The notes beneath the pieces were generated by a model. It saw nothing but the letters and a program-made list of their open reading frames with translations, did not search any database and had not been told where the DNA came from. Source: Ahaetulla prasina (lineage: Eukaryota; Chordata; Lepidosauria; Squamata; Colubridae). From it: a stretch of DNA of 64,000 nucleotides. The number at the start of each line of letters is the position of its first letter. Position 1 is the stretch's first letter. The DNA lies in contig NC_080539.1 of assembly GCF_028640845.1 (NCBI RefSeq), forward strand, positions 180,619,459 to 180,683,458, written 5' to 3'. The position numbers were made by a program, and so were the translations under genes. Of the stretch, positions 1 through 10,800 are shown piece by piece.

Positions 1-3
1 CTA

Positions 4-239
4 CCCTGTTTCCCCAAAAATCAGACATCCCCTGATAATAAGCCCAGTTGGGCTTTTGAGCACATGTGCTAAAATAAGTCTCCCCTGAAAATAAGCCCCA
101 CAAAAAATATTTAAACGTAGAGCTGGAAATCAAGTAAGATGGCAAGGGCTTGCTCCACGAGCCCTAAAATAATAAGGCCAAGCACTTATTTTGGGGTTCA
201 AAAAATATAAGATAGGGTCTTATTTTCGGGAAAACACGG
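4..239. mobile_element. Mariner-type MITE with TA target duplication
   Basis: The two ends are imperfect inverted repeats (ccctgtttcccc at the left, gggaaaacacgg at the right) and each is flanked by TA (2-3 and 240-241). The interior is built of 'ataagccc/tcttatttt' motifs and has no coding capacity. Terminal inverted repeats plus TA flanks are the hallmark of Tc1/mariner non-autonomous elements; the superfamily is inferred from that. Confidence 0.6.
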
Positions 240-241
240 TA

Positions 242-285
242 TCTATCTGCCTACCTACCTACCTACCTATCATCTATCTGATTTG
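242..285. repeat. Short (CTAC)n/(CTAT)n microsatellite
   Basis: A short tract of CTAC and CTAT units lies directly beside the right end of the preceding MITE. It is imperfect and short. Confidence 0.6.
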
Positions 286-419
286 TATGTTGCCAAGGTA
301 TAAAAATACAATAAAGTTGAAAAAACGTAAGATGCATAAAACCCAAAAAAGCCCCCAAAACTCTCCAGAAAATTATTCAACTTTTTCTGGAAGGAAAACA
401 CTGTTGGAGGAAAATTAAT

Positions 420-761
420 CTCTAGCTGGAGGTAGTTCAGAGGGTTAGTTCTATCACTGAAGATCAGGGCTTCTGTGGGATAATCACCAACTTCTTCTGG
501 CATGGACAGCGTGGTTGGGCCAACTCTAATGGGGAGATGTGGTCCTAGTGCCAAGCCATAAAGAACTTACAGGTAAATGCCAGCATTTTAAATTGCACTT
601 GGAAGGTAATAGGAAGCCAGTCAAGAGCTCACAAAACAGCTCTAGTATGTGCCCAATGATCCATTCCCATGAGCACCCAATCTACTTCCATTTTTCCCTG
701 GGTGGTCTTTAAAGGCTACAGCACATTGCAATAGTCTAGCCTTGTGTGAATTAAGAATAAA
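420..761 (-). mobile_element. Old L2-like LINE fragment, C-terminal region
   Basis: Read on the minus strand, decayed frames resemble the end of the L2 reverse-transcriptase ORF: a run like TRLDYCN, then DWLPITFQVQFK, then a region ending FQKKLNNFL. These correspond to the RLDYCNAL and LHWLPV..RVQFK blocks seen intact in the younger copies at 23.8 and 50.9 kb. Stops and frameshifts are frequent, so it is an old relic. Confidence 0.5.
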
Positions 762-1758
762 CTTAATTGAATACATACTTTGATTAACGGTCTCCAATAC
801 CATATTATTGCCATGTCAATGTTGGATTCAGCCTACCACCACCTAGTATTACAAACATTTTAAATGCAGTTTTTATAACTGAGTTTTTGATCATTAGGAA
901 ACATCTTAGTAGGTCCTCGTTAAAATGCCTTTTTTCAAGATATTGGAGCTTGCACAAAAAAAAAATGATAATATGTTTGAACCAATAGCAATTGCTTTTA
1001 CCTGTCTGGTGTTACCAATTTACTGCAGTGTTTTATATTACTGAATATTCCCTGTCATTCAATATGTGCTCAAGTGTAACATCTACTCCAGGCAGTTGGT
1101 GTTGAAGAAGGGTCTGCTTTTTAACTCACTAGGAAATATGATCTGTCTGAAGGTAAGAATGTGATCTGAAACAGTGGCACACTCCCTTTTAGGACCAAAG
1201 ATCTTCCATCTGGATTTCCTACAGAAATGCTAATAAATTAATCTTCATTTTGCCCCTGATACTCTGTCCCAATGGACTGAGACTGAAATCTTGTTTAAGA
1301 AAGAAAGGAAAAAAGACTCACAAAATAAAGCAAGAATCTAACAAAGGCTGGCAAGAAATATCTGAGTGTTGCAACTGCAAATGAGCTGTTCTCCTGTCTG
1401 GAACATCCAGAACAGGGATGCCATATGTTTTTCCATCACGAAGATGATGAAACGCATTGTACTAATTAGAGAGTGAAAGTCTTTTCCTCGATCTTTAAAA
1501 GAGAGGCTGAAATTCCAATCAAGATTTTAATTGTATTACATTATAGAAAACAAAAACAGCTGTGAAAAGAGACACATTGACAGAATGCCTTCATTTTTAA
1601 GCTGAATGCCGCTTACTTGAGGAGAAAAGCCCTTTGCAGTATTTTGAAGAAGGAATACTGAAGGTGGATTGCTTTCTTTACATAAATTCATAGGAATTGC
1701 TACATTAATTACCCCAGGTTGTCTGCTTCCTCTAAAAACTGGAATGTCTTTGCAAATA
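762..1758. other. No recognisable feature
   Basis: AT-rich sequence with no long frame, tandem repeat or transposon end that I recognise. Confidence 0.4.
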
Positions 1759-1773
1759 ATTGGAATGCTGATT

Positions 1774-2441
1774 CATTTTTAATAATTTTATTGCATACAC
1801 ATTAAAAAAACAACATTAACAATCATTAGAACAAATAAAGAGTAAGAGAGAAGTGCACAAATATATAAAGAAAAAGAAAACAAAAACATATACAAAGAAT
1901 GATTTTCAACTTCTTTTTCCAAGGATATAAAACTATGCTTACATTTGACTCTTAGTTTAAGACTGTAATATACTGTATTGTCCATTCCCACCCACCCACC
2001 CACCCAAAAAAAAGAAAAAAAGAAAGAGGAAAAAAATATATTTTTCTTTTTAAACTTTTTAACAATTATTAAATCCATATGTCAAAATTTGCTTTTTCCT
2101 CCATCTCCTGCAAAATGTCTACAGAAGCTTTCCCGTTACAGATAAATTTCTTCTGTAATTTTCTCCATACAAGGGCTGTTAACTTAGTCATTGCTTCCAG
2201 TTTTCTTATCTTTATTAACCATTCCTCTATTGCAGGTATCATAGGCTCTTTCCAACTCTGAATATATAAAAGTTGTGCTGCTGTTATCATATGTAATGAT
2301 AAAAACTATGTAATTTTTACTAATATTTTATCCATAACCCACAAAAAAATTCTGGTCTGAATTGTAAATTAATTTTTAATTTTTTAAAATTTACATTACA
2401 AATGTCATCCAAATTGCTTAACTCTATTGCAGGTCCACATG
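1774..2441 (-). mobile_element. 5'-truncated L1 LINE with 15-bp target site duplication
   Basis: The minus-strand frame at 2069-2290 encodes the C-terminus of an L1-type ORF2 (YIQSWKEPMIPAIEEWLIK, then AMTKLTALVWRK). It is followed on that strand by a 3' UTR and an AATAAA signal close to the end near 1790. The insert is bounded by a perfect 15-bp direct repeat, attggaatgctgatt, at 1759-1773 and 2442-2456. This is typical of target-primed L1 integration with severe 5' truncation. A pyrimidine-side tract at 1985-2030 falls in the 3' UTR. Confidence 0.8.
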
Positions 2442-2456
2442 ATTGGAATGCTGATT

Positions 2457-3300
2457 TATACCATTCCTAGAAACCTGTTAGATATTAGACCTTTATTAGA
2501 TTATCAGATCCTTTTAGTAATGCGCTGCTAATTGCTGCTAATCCAAATCTGCTAATAGGATTTAGCCAGGGAAAGCTATAACGGTGTAGGGAAAGCAATA
2601 GCTCAACAAAATGCCAGATACTTTGTCGGACTCTTGCTTTGTATCATAATACTAAATGTTAGGGAAACTAACAGATTGAACATGTTTCTATTATACCCAT
2701 TCAAGAGTTTAAATTCCTAATGAAAAGATTAACTTGTATCCCCGTCTCTGTATTTATTTATTTAGCGTACAGCTTCATCTCTGTAATCAGCTACCAAGAC
2801 AGACAGTCCTTTGCATTCCATCTTGAGTTCAAAGGTTAGAACATGCCAGGTTCCTTCAATTAAACAACGTCATGCACTCAGGAACTGTGTATTGTCAGTC
2901 GCCATACCTGCCCTCTGGAATGAGGTTTTCCCCTAAGATTCCATTAATTTTGCAAGAACCCTGTCTTATTAGCTGTGGCTACCTTTTTCATTATGAAACA
3001 TATTTCCACCTTCTAGTTGCTTAAAATATAAACAGGAAAATATAACATTTGAAAATAGTTATTTCGTTGTTTTAAAATGTAATTCCCGTATAAGGTAGTA
3101 TTTGTGTGGAGGACAAAAAAAAAACTGTGGTTATTTGGTTTATTTAATTTTTGCCTATTTTTCAACTAGAATCAACAAACACAATCCCAGAACACATTAC
3201 AAAAGTCAGTCATTAAACAGTTGTTGTTTCCTACCACTCAAGAAGAATCTGCCCTTCCTAACACTTAAATCTATTATTCTGCATCTTGTCCTTTGAAATG
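2457..3300. other. No recognisable feature
   Basis: AT-rich DNA. The short open frame at 3102-3296 has no family resemblance that I can see. Confidence 0.4.
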
Positions 3301-3304
3301 AAAA

Positions 3305-3490
3305 CAGAAAATCTTGGCTTTTTCTAATCTCTTCAAGTTAAACATACTCAGATCCTTCAATCTTCTTAACAGGTTTAGTTTCTGATCTCCTAATCCTATT
3401 TATTGCCTTTTTCAATTTGTTTGAAATCTTTTTAAAATGTGGTGACCAGAATCAGATATAATATTTGAGATGTGATCTGACTAATATATA
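3305..3490 (-). mobile_element. CR1 LINE fragment, 3'-proximal piece (segment 1 of 3)
   Basis: The text around 'aaatgtggtgaccagaat' followed by 'tgagatgtgatctgac' is the CR1 motif that on the minus strand encodes the end of the RT ORF. The same block is seen at 17.9 kb. It continues at 4391 and 5281, so later insertions split one old CR1 copy. Confidence 0.55.
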
Positions 3491-3705
3491 ATAAACTAGC
3501 TGTATACCCGTGCTTCGCTACAAAACTATGTGATGGGGCTTGATAAATCAACACTTACAGCTTGACAATTAATGAGTAGTTACGATCCGCCTCTCCTCTC
3601 CCCTTGTCTCCTTTGGGCTAGCCCCATTGAAGCATCTCCTCCCCCCTTCTCTCCCTCAGGCTGGCCACACAAAAGCCTCTCCTCTCCCTCAGGCTGGCTC
3701 CACAG

Positions 3706-4014
3706 CAGTGGTGGGTTTCAAAAAATTTTTATTACCGGTTCTGTGGGCGTGGCTTAGCGGATGTGGCATGGCTTGATGGGCATTGTTTGGTGGGCGTGGC
3801 AAGGGAAGGATACGGTAAAATTTCCATTCCCTCCCCAATCCAGGAGAAGGTTACTGCAAAATCCCCATTTCCTCCCAATCAGCTGGAACCTGAGAGGCAG
3901 AGAATAGATGGGGGTAGAACCAGTCAGAATTTTTACTACTGGTTCTCCAAACTACTCAAAATTTCCGCTACCGGTTCTGCAGAACTGGTCAGAACTTGCT
4001 AAAACCCACCTCTG
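3706..4014. mobile_element. hAT non-autonomous element, 309 bp, perfect 8-bp TSD
   Basis: The ends are cagtggtgggttt and aaacccacctctg. The flanking 8 bp, ctccacag, are identical at 3698-3705 and 4015-4022. The interior has 'accggttctgtgggcgtggc', which links it to the larger elements at 16326 and 19463. CAG-type termini with 8-bp duplications define hAT insertions. It sits inside the minisatellite part of the host repeat. Confidence 0.8.
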
Positions 4015-4348
4015 CTCCACAGAAGCTTCTCCTATCCTATCCCCTTCTCTCCCTCAGGCTTTCTAGCCCCTTCTCTCCATGAGGCTTGCCCCACAGAAAC
4101 CTATCCTATGCTATCCCATTCTCTCCAGAGTTATTTTCAAGTTGGGAGGGCGAGTAGAACCTCTAATTAGCATCAGAGCATGTTATAATAATATAGGAAA
4201 TACTAATGCTCTGATGGTCATTTTGAAAAATCCTTTCTTAGTGAGCACCCAGAAGCCAAGAGGAACATATGTGGCAAATTTCAAGTTTGTAGGCATTACG
4301 GTTCTAGAGATTTCGTGATTAATGTGTGAGTGGTTTTCGCTTTTAGTG

Positions 4349-4390
4349 TGTGTGTGTATACACACACACACACACATATATATATAGATT
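4349..4390. repeat. Alternating purine-pyrimidine tract (GT)n(AC)n(AT)n
   Basis: GT repeats pass through 'gtatac' into AC and then AT repeats. The tract is self-complementary and forms the 3' end of the surrounding unclassified repeat. Confidence 0.8.
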
Positions 4391-4860
4391 AGAACTTTTA
4401 TTTCCCATTATTTAGAAATTATGCACCTTTGGTGAAGCCTAAAATTACATTTCCCTTTTTTGCCATCACCTGCCAACTCATTCAGTTTTTAATCAGCTAC
4501 TATTGTCAAAATCTGGGTTTTTTTTCTCTCTCTCTTAGTATTGCCACTAAGATACATACCTCCAGTTCCAAGTATTTTCTATGATCTTCTGGTTTTCTCT
4601 AATTTATCAAGAATATTTTTAATTTTATTTTTGTCTTCCAAAAATATTAGCTATCCCACTCCATTCTGTGTCCTCTGCAGATTTGATAAGCATTCCTTCT
4701 ACTTCCTCTTCCAATCATGAATAAAATATTGAAGAATGCAGAATTTTGACCTGAACCATGTGGCCTCTCACTCAAAATTCTTTCTGTTAGGAAATTGTTA
4801 TTTGTCTAACTAGTTGGTCAGGCAATATATAAACCAATTATGTATGTTTGCAGTAGGAAA
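4391..4860 (-). mobile_element. CR1 LINE fragment (segment 2 of 3)
   Basis: Contains the CR1 block 'tcctctgcagatttgataag', then 'aaaatattgaagaatgcag', then 'gaaccatgtggcc', equivalent to the better preserved version at 18.28-18.38 kb. Order and strand agree with segments 1 and 3. Confidence 0.55.
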
Positions 4861-4862
4861 GG

Positions 4863-5280
4863 TGTTATATTGCTTTAAGACTGTGTTGCATGATCACGCA
4901 TCCTGATTGGTTGAGCTCTGTATCCAATGTACTTAAGGAAACCTAAATTATGGTTTGTAGGGACACTACACCATTGTTACCTGCTGATACGCTGTAACTG
5001 TATATTTGAGCTCTATGCATCATTGCTTGATCATGGCTATTTACTGATTCTTTAATATTTACTGTTGTGTATTGACCTGTGTTCTTGGCTCAACCTAAAG
5101 AAGATCTGGTTTGTTGTGCAAGTCTACATTTGGTAAGAAGACTGGATATTTGAAATATCCCTGGACTGACTTTATATGTGTATGACCTGGATTGTTTTTG
5201 GACTATGATTTTGCTTTTTCCCTAAAAGTAAAATATTATCAAACCCCAGTTTGTTTGTATATTAACTGTTATTGTCCACA
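4863..5280 (+). mobile_element. Possible solo LTR interrupting CR1
   Basis: A 418-bp block separates two CR1 segments, starts TGTTATATTGC and ends in CCACA, and has LTR-like composition (cctgattggttgagc near the start). I find no matching target duplication, so the boundaries and the call are tentative. Confidence 0.3.
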
Positions 5281-5560
5281 ATCATTCTCAGTCGTTTTCA
5301 TGTGTAATCTCAAAGGGTACTCTGCTCAATAGTCCACCACATTTGGTTGTGAGCCAAGATTACCCTTAACGCTTTCCAGTTGAGTACATTCCATTTTTGA
5401 AGTATACACTTAACCATCATGCCATCCAGACTAAACTTACCTAGCTTGTTAATCAGAATGTCATTGAAGACTTTGTCAAATCCTTTGCTGAAATCATGGT
5501 ATAATAGGTTTACTGTGGTTCTCAGGTATTTCAGTTTCAAAGACAAAAAGTATACCTAAG
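5281..5560 (-). mobile_element. CR1 LINE fragment with RT motif (segment 3 of 3)
   Basis: The minus-strand frame at 5310-5546 contains LYHDFSKGFDKVFNDILINK, which matches the reverse-transcriptase block (DFSKAFD-V-H--L) of CR1-type LINEs. It lies N-terminal to segments 1 and 2 on the same strand, as expected for one element. Confidence 0.65.
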
Positions 5561-5563
5561 AGC

Positions 5564-5620
5564 AGGAGTCCCCAACCCCTGGGCCACTACCGATAGCCCA
5601 GTTTGCTGAGCCTGGTTCCT
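5564..5620 (+). mobile_element. Fragment of hAT-like terminal sequence
   Basis: 'caggagtccccaacccctgg' resembles the left end of a vertebrate hAT family whose right-end type (ttggggaccgctg) is seen at 8087-8101. Only the left 50-60 bp can be recognised, with no partner end. Confidence 0.4.
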
Positions 5621-5840
5621 ATTTTATTTCTTCTCTTCTTTTGCTTTTTGTTCATGAATTTAAATTGGGTTTTATTTCCTTCTGATCAAAGCAAAGGAAA
5701 GAAAGGGCCATTGCTAAACCTGAATACTAACAGTTTACCAAGCAGTAAGCATTTTCTAATTGCTACAAAAATAGGATCCATCAAAAGCCATCTAGTGTCA
5801 GGTGCAAAGAATCAGGACTATTTGTAAGACTGCTGCATAG

Positions 5841-6175
5841 TGTTGTGGCACACCAGCCACCAGCAGAGCTGGTGGCAGACTCGGACAGTGAGAAGGTTGG
5901 GGAGGAACTTGGGCCAGTCCTGGAGTCTGGGGAAGGCTCTGATGGATGCTCTGTGTTGGAAGCAGAGATAGAGCCAGGGCCATCCAACATTTCCCAGCTG
6001 CCTTCAGAGGCAGAAATAAGTGGGGAGGAAGAACAACTGGGGCTTGTTCTAGATGCGCGCATGCGCAGAGCTATTAGGAGAGGAGAACAACTAAGGACAA
6101 GCAACCGACTCGGGAAGAAAGGCACACATGGGACACTGAATGGCCCCTCCCTGGCTGGGGAATAAATATGTTGAG
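5841..6175 (+). mobile_element. Partial LTR, same family as 25.2 and 26.7 kb
   Basis: Begins TGTTGTGGC, like the complete solo LTR at 26741, and shares a GA- and GC-rich U3-like body coding an acidic frame as a by-product. The expected end GACAGAACA is not found, so the copy seems truncated near the 'ggggaataaata' at 6158. A short open frame here (5845-6165) is not a gene. Confidence 0.5.
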
Positions 6176-6655
6176 TATGAGAGCTGCATATCCATACACA
6201 TATACACAGAGACCTTCCATTTAGTTATATCATACATATCAACCACTATATTTAAATTTTACACAGTCCATTCAGATATTTGATTGCTGGAGACAGCAAG
6301 AGTCTTTCACTCCCACATGCCATCAGAGAGCAGTGAAGAACTAAATATCTTTTCTCTCCCTCCCATCTTTAATACTTGCTCCAGCAGCAAACAGGGGTTA
6401 CAACCTGAGTGCTTGACATATGGCTCAGGCTGTGAGTGTTAGCAAACTTGCTTGACACCAGCCCTTATAACTCTCTGTGGTAAGCCATAGAGATCTCTTA
6501 ACTAGATACCTGACTGATGCAGAACCAGAATGAATTGCTTAGCAGCTGTTCTGAGAGGGTTTAATGTAACATCCTTTCTTAACAGCTAGCAGGCATTCTC
6601 AAAGTCTACATAGCTCTTTTAATAGTCATATTTTATCAGTAGCAAATGGGTCATA
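6176..6655. other. No recognisable feature
   Basis: Low-complexity AT-rich sequence without frames or transposon ends that I recognise. Confidence 0.35.
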
Positions 6656-6659
6656 GAGT

Positions 6660-6934
6660 AAAGGGCCGTGGTGGCTCAGGCTGTAAGATAGCCTGTTATT
6701 AAAACACAGCTGCCTGCAATTACTGCAGGTTCTAGTCCCACCAGGCCCAAGGTTGACTCAGCCTTCCATCCTTTATAAGGTAGGTAAAATGAGGACCCAG
6801 ATTGTTGGGGGGGGGCAATAAGTTGACTTTGTAAATATACAAATAGAATGAGACTATTGCCTTACACACTGTAAACCGCCCTGAGTCTTCGGAGAAGGGC
6901 GGGATATAAATGTAAATTAAAAAAAAAAAAAAAG
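6660..6934 (+). mobile_element. tRNA-type SINE with LINE-like tail
   Basis: A pol III A-box-like 'tggctcaggctg' and B-box-like 'ggttctagtcc' lead into the conserved core 'caaggttgactcagccttcc' and 'aaaatgaggacccagattgt'. The tail, 'accgccctgagtcttcgg', matches the L2 3' ends of this window and ends in poly-A. A minus-strand sibling sits at 63745-63968. Confidence 0.75.
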
Positions 6935-7027
6935 GAAGTGGTGACATGACAGCAATGGAAGGAGAAAATGAGAGGAAAGGGTTGTGGGCATTGAGGCAAT
7001 AATAACAAAAAGGGATAGTAGAGCTGA

Positions 7028-7745
7028 CTTGATTATTTATTTATTTATTTTATTTTATTTTGTCGCAACAGTATATATAAGCATAAGCATGAAGTCACTA
7101 TATAATATATAAGCATATATACACGTATGTAATAACTATGTAAATTGGATATAATGAAAGGAAACAATAGGACAGGAACGGTAGGCACGTTTGTGCTCTT
7201 ATGGACGCCCCTTATAGACCTCTTAGGAATGGGGTGAGGTCAACAGTAGACAGTTTTTGGTTAAGGCTTTGGGGATTTTGAGTAGATACCACAGAGTCTG
7301 GTAGTGTGTTCCAAGCATTAATAACTCTGTTACTGAAGTCATATTTTCTGCAATCAAGATTGAAGCGGTTAACATTAAGTTTAAAACTATTGTTTGCTCT
7401 TGTATTGTTGTGATTGAAGCTGAAGTAATCCTCAGCAGGAAGGACATTGCAATAGATGATTCTATGAGTTAAACATAGGTCCTGTTGAAGGCAGCAGAGT
7501 TCTAAGTTTTCTAAACCCAGGATTTCAAGTCTGGTGGGATAAGGTATTTTATTGTTTTCAGAGGAATGGAGAACTCTTCTTGTAAAATATTTCTGGACAC
7601 ATTCAATTGTATTGATGTCAGAGATGTGGTGAGGGTTCCAAACAGGTGAGCTGTATTCAAGAATTGCTCTAGCAAATGTTTTATAAGCTCTGGTTAGTAG
7701 TGTAGTGTTTCTGGTTCAGGGAATAGTCAAATCAGTAATAAATGT
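7028..7745 (-). mobile_element. LINE 3' end with (TTTA)n tail, minus strand
   Basis: The minus strand encodes a decayed version of the C-terminal region seen open at 25827-26360 (for example MSFLLRITSASITTIQEQT and the SVTELLMLGTHYQTL frame-shifted block). The tail on that strand is 'tgttgcgacaaaataaaat' followed by TAAA units. It belongs to the same family as 25.85 and 61.2 kb. The clade within the CR1/jockey-type LINEs is unresolved. Confidence 0.65.
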
Positions 7746-7835
7746 TTAACACTAGACTGCTTTGGAAGCCAAGTCTTGAGATGCAACTGCACTTAGGCTC
7801 TCAGTTGTGAAGGCGCTTGAAGTAACCTTGAAGAG

Positions 7836-8101
7836 CGGGGGTCCCCTGCTCCCACTACCGAGCTGGCCCCACTCTGAGCTGCGGCAGGCTGTGCAGGTGG
7901 CAGGCGAGCGGTGGCCACTTGCCCTCACACACACGAAGATATGCTTGCGCGAGAGACAACTGCTTGTGCTCGCACATAAGCCCCCTTCTCACACAAATGG
8001 AGCTGCACACATTCACACATGCCTGCCTGCCACTAACAGGGAACTCTCCCCTCTCTCCCCCCACCACCAGGCTGCCAGGTCAAAAAGGTTGGGGACCGCT
8101 G
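7836..8101. mobile_element. hAT-type non-autonomous element, 266 bp
   Basis: Left end cgggggtcccc and right end ggggaccgctg are inverted repeats. Flanks ttgaagag (7828-7835) and ttaaagag (8102-8109) match at 7 of 8 positions. The interior is CA-rich. The open frames that cross it are not genes. Confidence 0.65.
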
Positions 8102-8109
8102 TTAAAGAG

Positions 8110-8562
8110 CATAGGCAATGGCCTTGAAGGACAGTGGGAAGACCTGTTACCAGGGTTAATATCAGGTGACTTATATCTCCAAGAAACTAATTTGAGAAAA
8201 GGCCTCAGAGTTCACAGGAAGATAAAGTGAGAGACAGGGAAACACATACAGACCTGAAACATTCTGTTACTTTCGTATTCTAATAAAGGGAGCTGAATGT
8301 CTGCATGGTGTCTCTTTAGTGTACTAGGGTTGACACTATAATTAGTGGAAGCGAATATTCAGAAATCATCTCCAGAATCTCAACCAGTTAGTCAGGAAAG
8401 CTGCACCAGGAAAGTCAAGGAGAGCATCCATTGAAAATATTTCCATCCAGAAAGCTATTTCTATCTTCTTGTTGAGAAATGACATGGACATAGTAATGAA
8501 GGTTCCTAGAATCAATCTGAACACAAAAGTCAATTTGGCTCTGGGTATTATATTTAAAACCT
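8110..8562. other. No recognisable feature
   Basis: No frame, tandem repeat or transposon end that I recognise. Confidence 0.35.
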
Positions 8563-8564
8563 TA

Positions 8565-8802
8565 TAGCAATAGCGCTTAGACTTATATACTGTTTCATAG
8601 TGCTTTACAGCCCTCGCTAAGCACTTTACAGAGTCAGCCTATTGCCCCCAACAATCTGGGTCCTCATTTTACTGATCTCAGAAGGATGGAAGGCTGAGTC
8701 AACCTTGAGCCTGGTGAGATTTGAACTGCCAAATGGCAGTCAGCCGGCAGACTGCAGAAGTAGCTTGCAGTACTGCACTCTAGCCACTGTGCCACAGTGG
8801 GT
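8565..8802 (-). mobile_element. MIR-like CORE SINE, minus strand
   Basis: Reverse-complement order is complete: 3' end 'agcaatagcgcttagactta', core 'caacaatctgggtcctcatt', 'ggatggaaggctgagtca', then the tRNA-like head near 8790. It is the same family as 11545, 26525, 33225, 50054 and 55330. Confidence 0.75.
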
Positions 8803-8884
8803 CATAGGTTTATGAGATTCAGTTAATACTCAATTCAGTTTTAAATTTCTTTCTTTCTCAATGCCTATCTGGATGGAATGTCTT

Positions 8885-9450
8885 TTTAAAAAAGTAAATA
8901 TACGATGGGCAATATTGCTGATTATTAAGAAGACTTTATGCTTCCCTAATTCATTGTGTACCAATGTTTTTTTCTGTGCTTTTCCAGCACAATGAAATAC
9001 TAATATGTATCAGATTGCTTTCTCTTAGCTTGCTGAATACCTTTATGAAACCTGAGGAGACTGCTCTCAATATATTAACCTTGCTGATTTTCTTCTTTAT
9101 GTCCTCAGAAATTTCCATCAGATTTGTCAAATAAAATTTCTGCTTCCAAACGCTATACCAACTCATTTTTCCAGATGTTTGTGATCTCATCTTTCACTAA
9201 TGACTCCAAAACTTTCCTTACTGTCAAAAGTAAACTTTACTGCTTATCTTCAGGTCCTTGACATCATGCTCATCCTTGTCTTATGTCAGGATTGTATTTA
9301 CTTCATTCCAATCCCTTGGTACCGCTTTTCTTTCAAATAAAATATTAACTTCTCTGTTGAGTTGGTATAAATTCTATCTTCAGTTAGAGACCTAGGAGAA
9401 TAACCTGTCCAAGTTCAAAAACTTGATCTTTCTCTAAAAATGATTCCTTC
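8885..9450 (-). mobile_element. Possible very old CR1 fragment
   Basis: Phrases such as 'tgactccaaaactttcctta' and 'aaaacttgatctttctc' resemble CR1 RT-region sequence read in antisense, but divergence is high. The minus-strand frame at 8951-9190 shows no clear RT motif. Confidence 0.3.
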
Positions 9451-9878
9451 CCAGAATCCTTGATGGGGCAGCCCTTTAATTTCTGGCATCATAAATCAGC
9501 TTTGTATGATGAGCTCCCAGAGACCTACTTGTCATTGGCTCTTGAGGAAAAGACAAAAAGGACTATGATTTTAATTGAGCACTGCAGAAAAGCCCAAGAG
9601 CTCAGTCCACAAGCCTTTACCAACATGCTTTAAAAGGCATTATACAAAATATCAAGCTCACAATCAATTTCTGAAACCTAGAAGTACTGTACATCTGTCT
9701 ACGTATTGGATGAAGTAAAAAAAATAGCTTTGCTTTTGCCTGAATGGATTAGGTACATAATGGTTAATACCAAATAGTTGTTGACTAAGCATGTTGGATG
9801 AACCCAGGTGACTGTGATTTATTCTACAAATCATGTTTTAACAATCATAATTTAGCATTGAGTGTGAAGTAATTTGAT
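9451..9878. other. No recognisable feature
   Basis: Nothing that I can support. Confidence 0.35.
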
Positions 9879-9880
9879 TA

Positions 9881-10379
9881 CCATGTTTTTCGAAGTATAA
9901 GAGGCACCTTTTTTCCCCAAAAAAGAGGGTGAAAATCTGGGTGCTTCATACTCCGAATGTAGCTCCGACCAGCTTCTCAAACGGAGGTTTCATAGGCTGA
10001 AAAAAGCATCAGAAATGAAGCTTCAGAAAAAAAGCCTCCAAACAGAGTTTCAGAAAAGAAGCCCCCAAACAGAGCTTCAGAGGCTTTTTTCCTGAAGCTG
10101 TTTCAGTGGCTTTCAGAGGCATAAAAAAAAGTTTTTTCTGAAACAGAGTTTCAGAAGTCTCAGAGGCAGAAAAAAAAGCAAAAAAAAGCAAGGCACAGAG
10201 CTCACAACCAAGGAACCTGTTGCTAAAATTCACCTCTGGAGCAGCTGATTGGGGATATTCTGGGAGGCCAATCCACCTGCCAATCAGCTTTTTTCTTATT
10301 TTCCTCCCCAAAATTAAGGTGCATCTTATACTCAGGTGCATCTTATATTCCGGTGCATCTTATATTCCAAAAAATATGG
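9881..10379. mobile_element. Mariner-type MITE, 499 bp, TA flanks
   Basis: Left end 'ccatgtttttcgaagtataa' and right end 'ttccaaaaaatatgg' are inverted repeats, flanked by TA at 9879-9880 and 10380-10381. Subterminal 'ggtgcatcttatattcc' is repeated at the right. The middle has degenerate 'aaacagagtttcagaa' direct repeats. No transposase frame is present. Confidence 0.65.
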
Positions 10380-10381
10380 TA

Positions 10382-10790
10382 TCTACTAGACTACCTGTGT
10401 TTCTGTGGGTCATCATTTCAAAGATATTTCCTTGTATCATCTTGGCTGCCAGAACTTTAGCTAATCATGATTATTTTGAGACAACTTGTTCTAGAATTGT
10501 TTGCACAGCTGCTAAATTTCCCATTTGTAGGAAACTTTAAAAAGTTCCTCTTAGCTTTGGAATCTAATCCCATATTTGACTCACTGATGTCTATCTGTAC
10601 CGCTGTAAATTGTGGCTAATTCATTTTGAGCAGAGTAAGTACTGAGCAAGTGAATTAGAATGCACCAAACACAGGCAAGAGACCATATTAGTGGCAATTT
10701 AGGGGCATCCTAGTGAGTGAGTGCTTTGTTAGTTTCGTTTTGTGCATATGAAATATATTTTTTTTCTGAACAGAATGATACCTCTTTCAA
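10382..10790. other. No recognisable feature
   Basis: Nothing that I can support. Confidence 0.35.
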
Positions 10791-10800
10791 CTCCTTAGAT

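Larger units (their letters stand above)
3491..4390. mobile_element. Unclassified interspersed repeat with internal minisatellite
   Basis: This insert interrupts the CR1. It begins 'actagctgtatacccgtgc' and ends in a GT/AC/AT simple tract. The middle has degenerate repeats of about 35-45 bp containing 'ccttctctccctcaggct' and 'ccacagaagcctctcc', with a hAT element inserted inside. No coding frame is visible. I cannot name the family. Confidence 0.45.

Noticed and set aside
3600..4130. CRISPR-like array
   Set aside because: Repeats are degenerate, adjacent and lack unique spacers; the DNA is clearly vertebrate.
4863..5280. Confident solo LTR
   Set aside because: No matching flanking duplication and uncertain ends; kept only as a low-confidence feature.
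5845..6165. Acidic 106-codon frame
   Set aside because: It lies in a partial LTR; related frames occur in the solo LTRs at 25.5 and 26.8 kb, so it is a composition effect.
6660..6740. tRNA gene
   Set aside because: A and B boxes are present but followed by the SINE core and tail; no cloverleaf with intact acceptor stem was seen.
7807..8230. Overlapping frames of about 100 codons
   Set aside because: They cross a hAT element and its flanks; no family resemblance.
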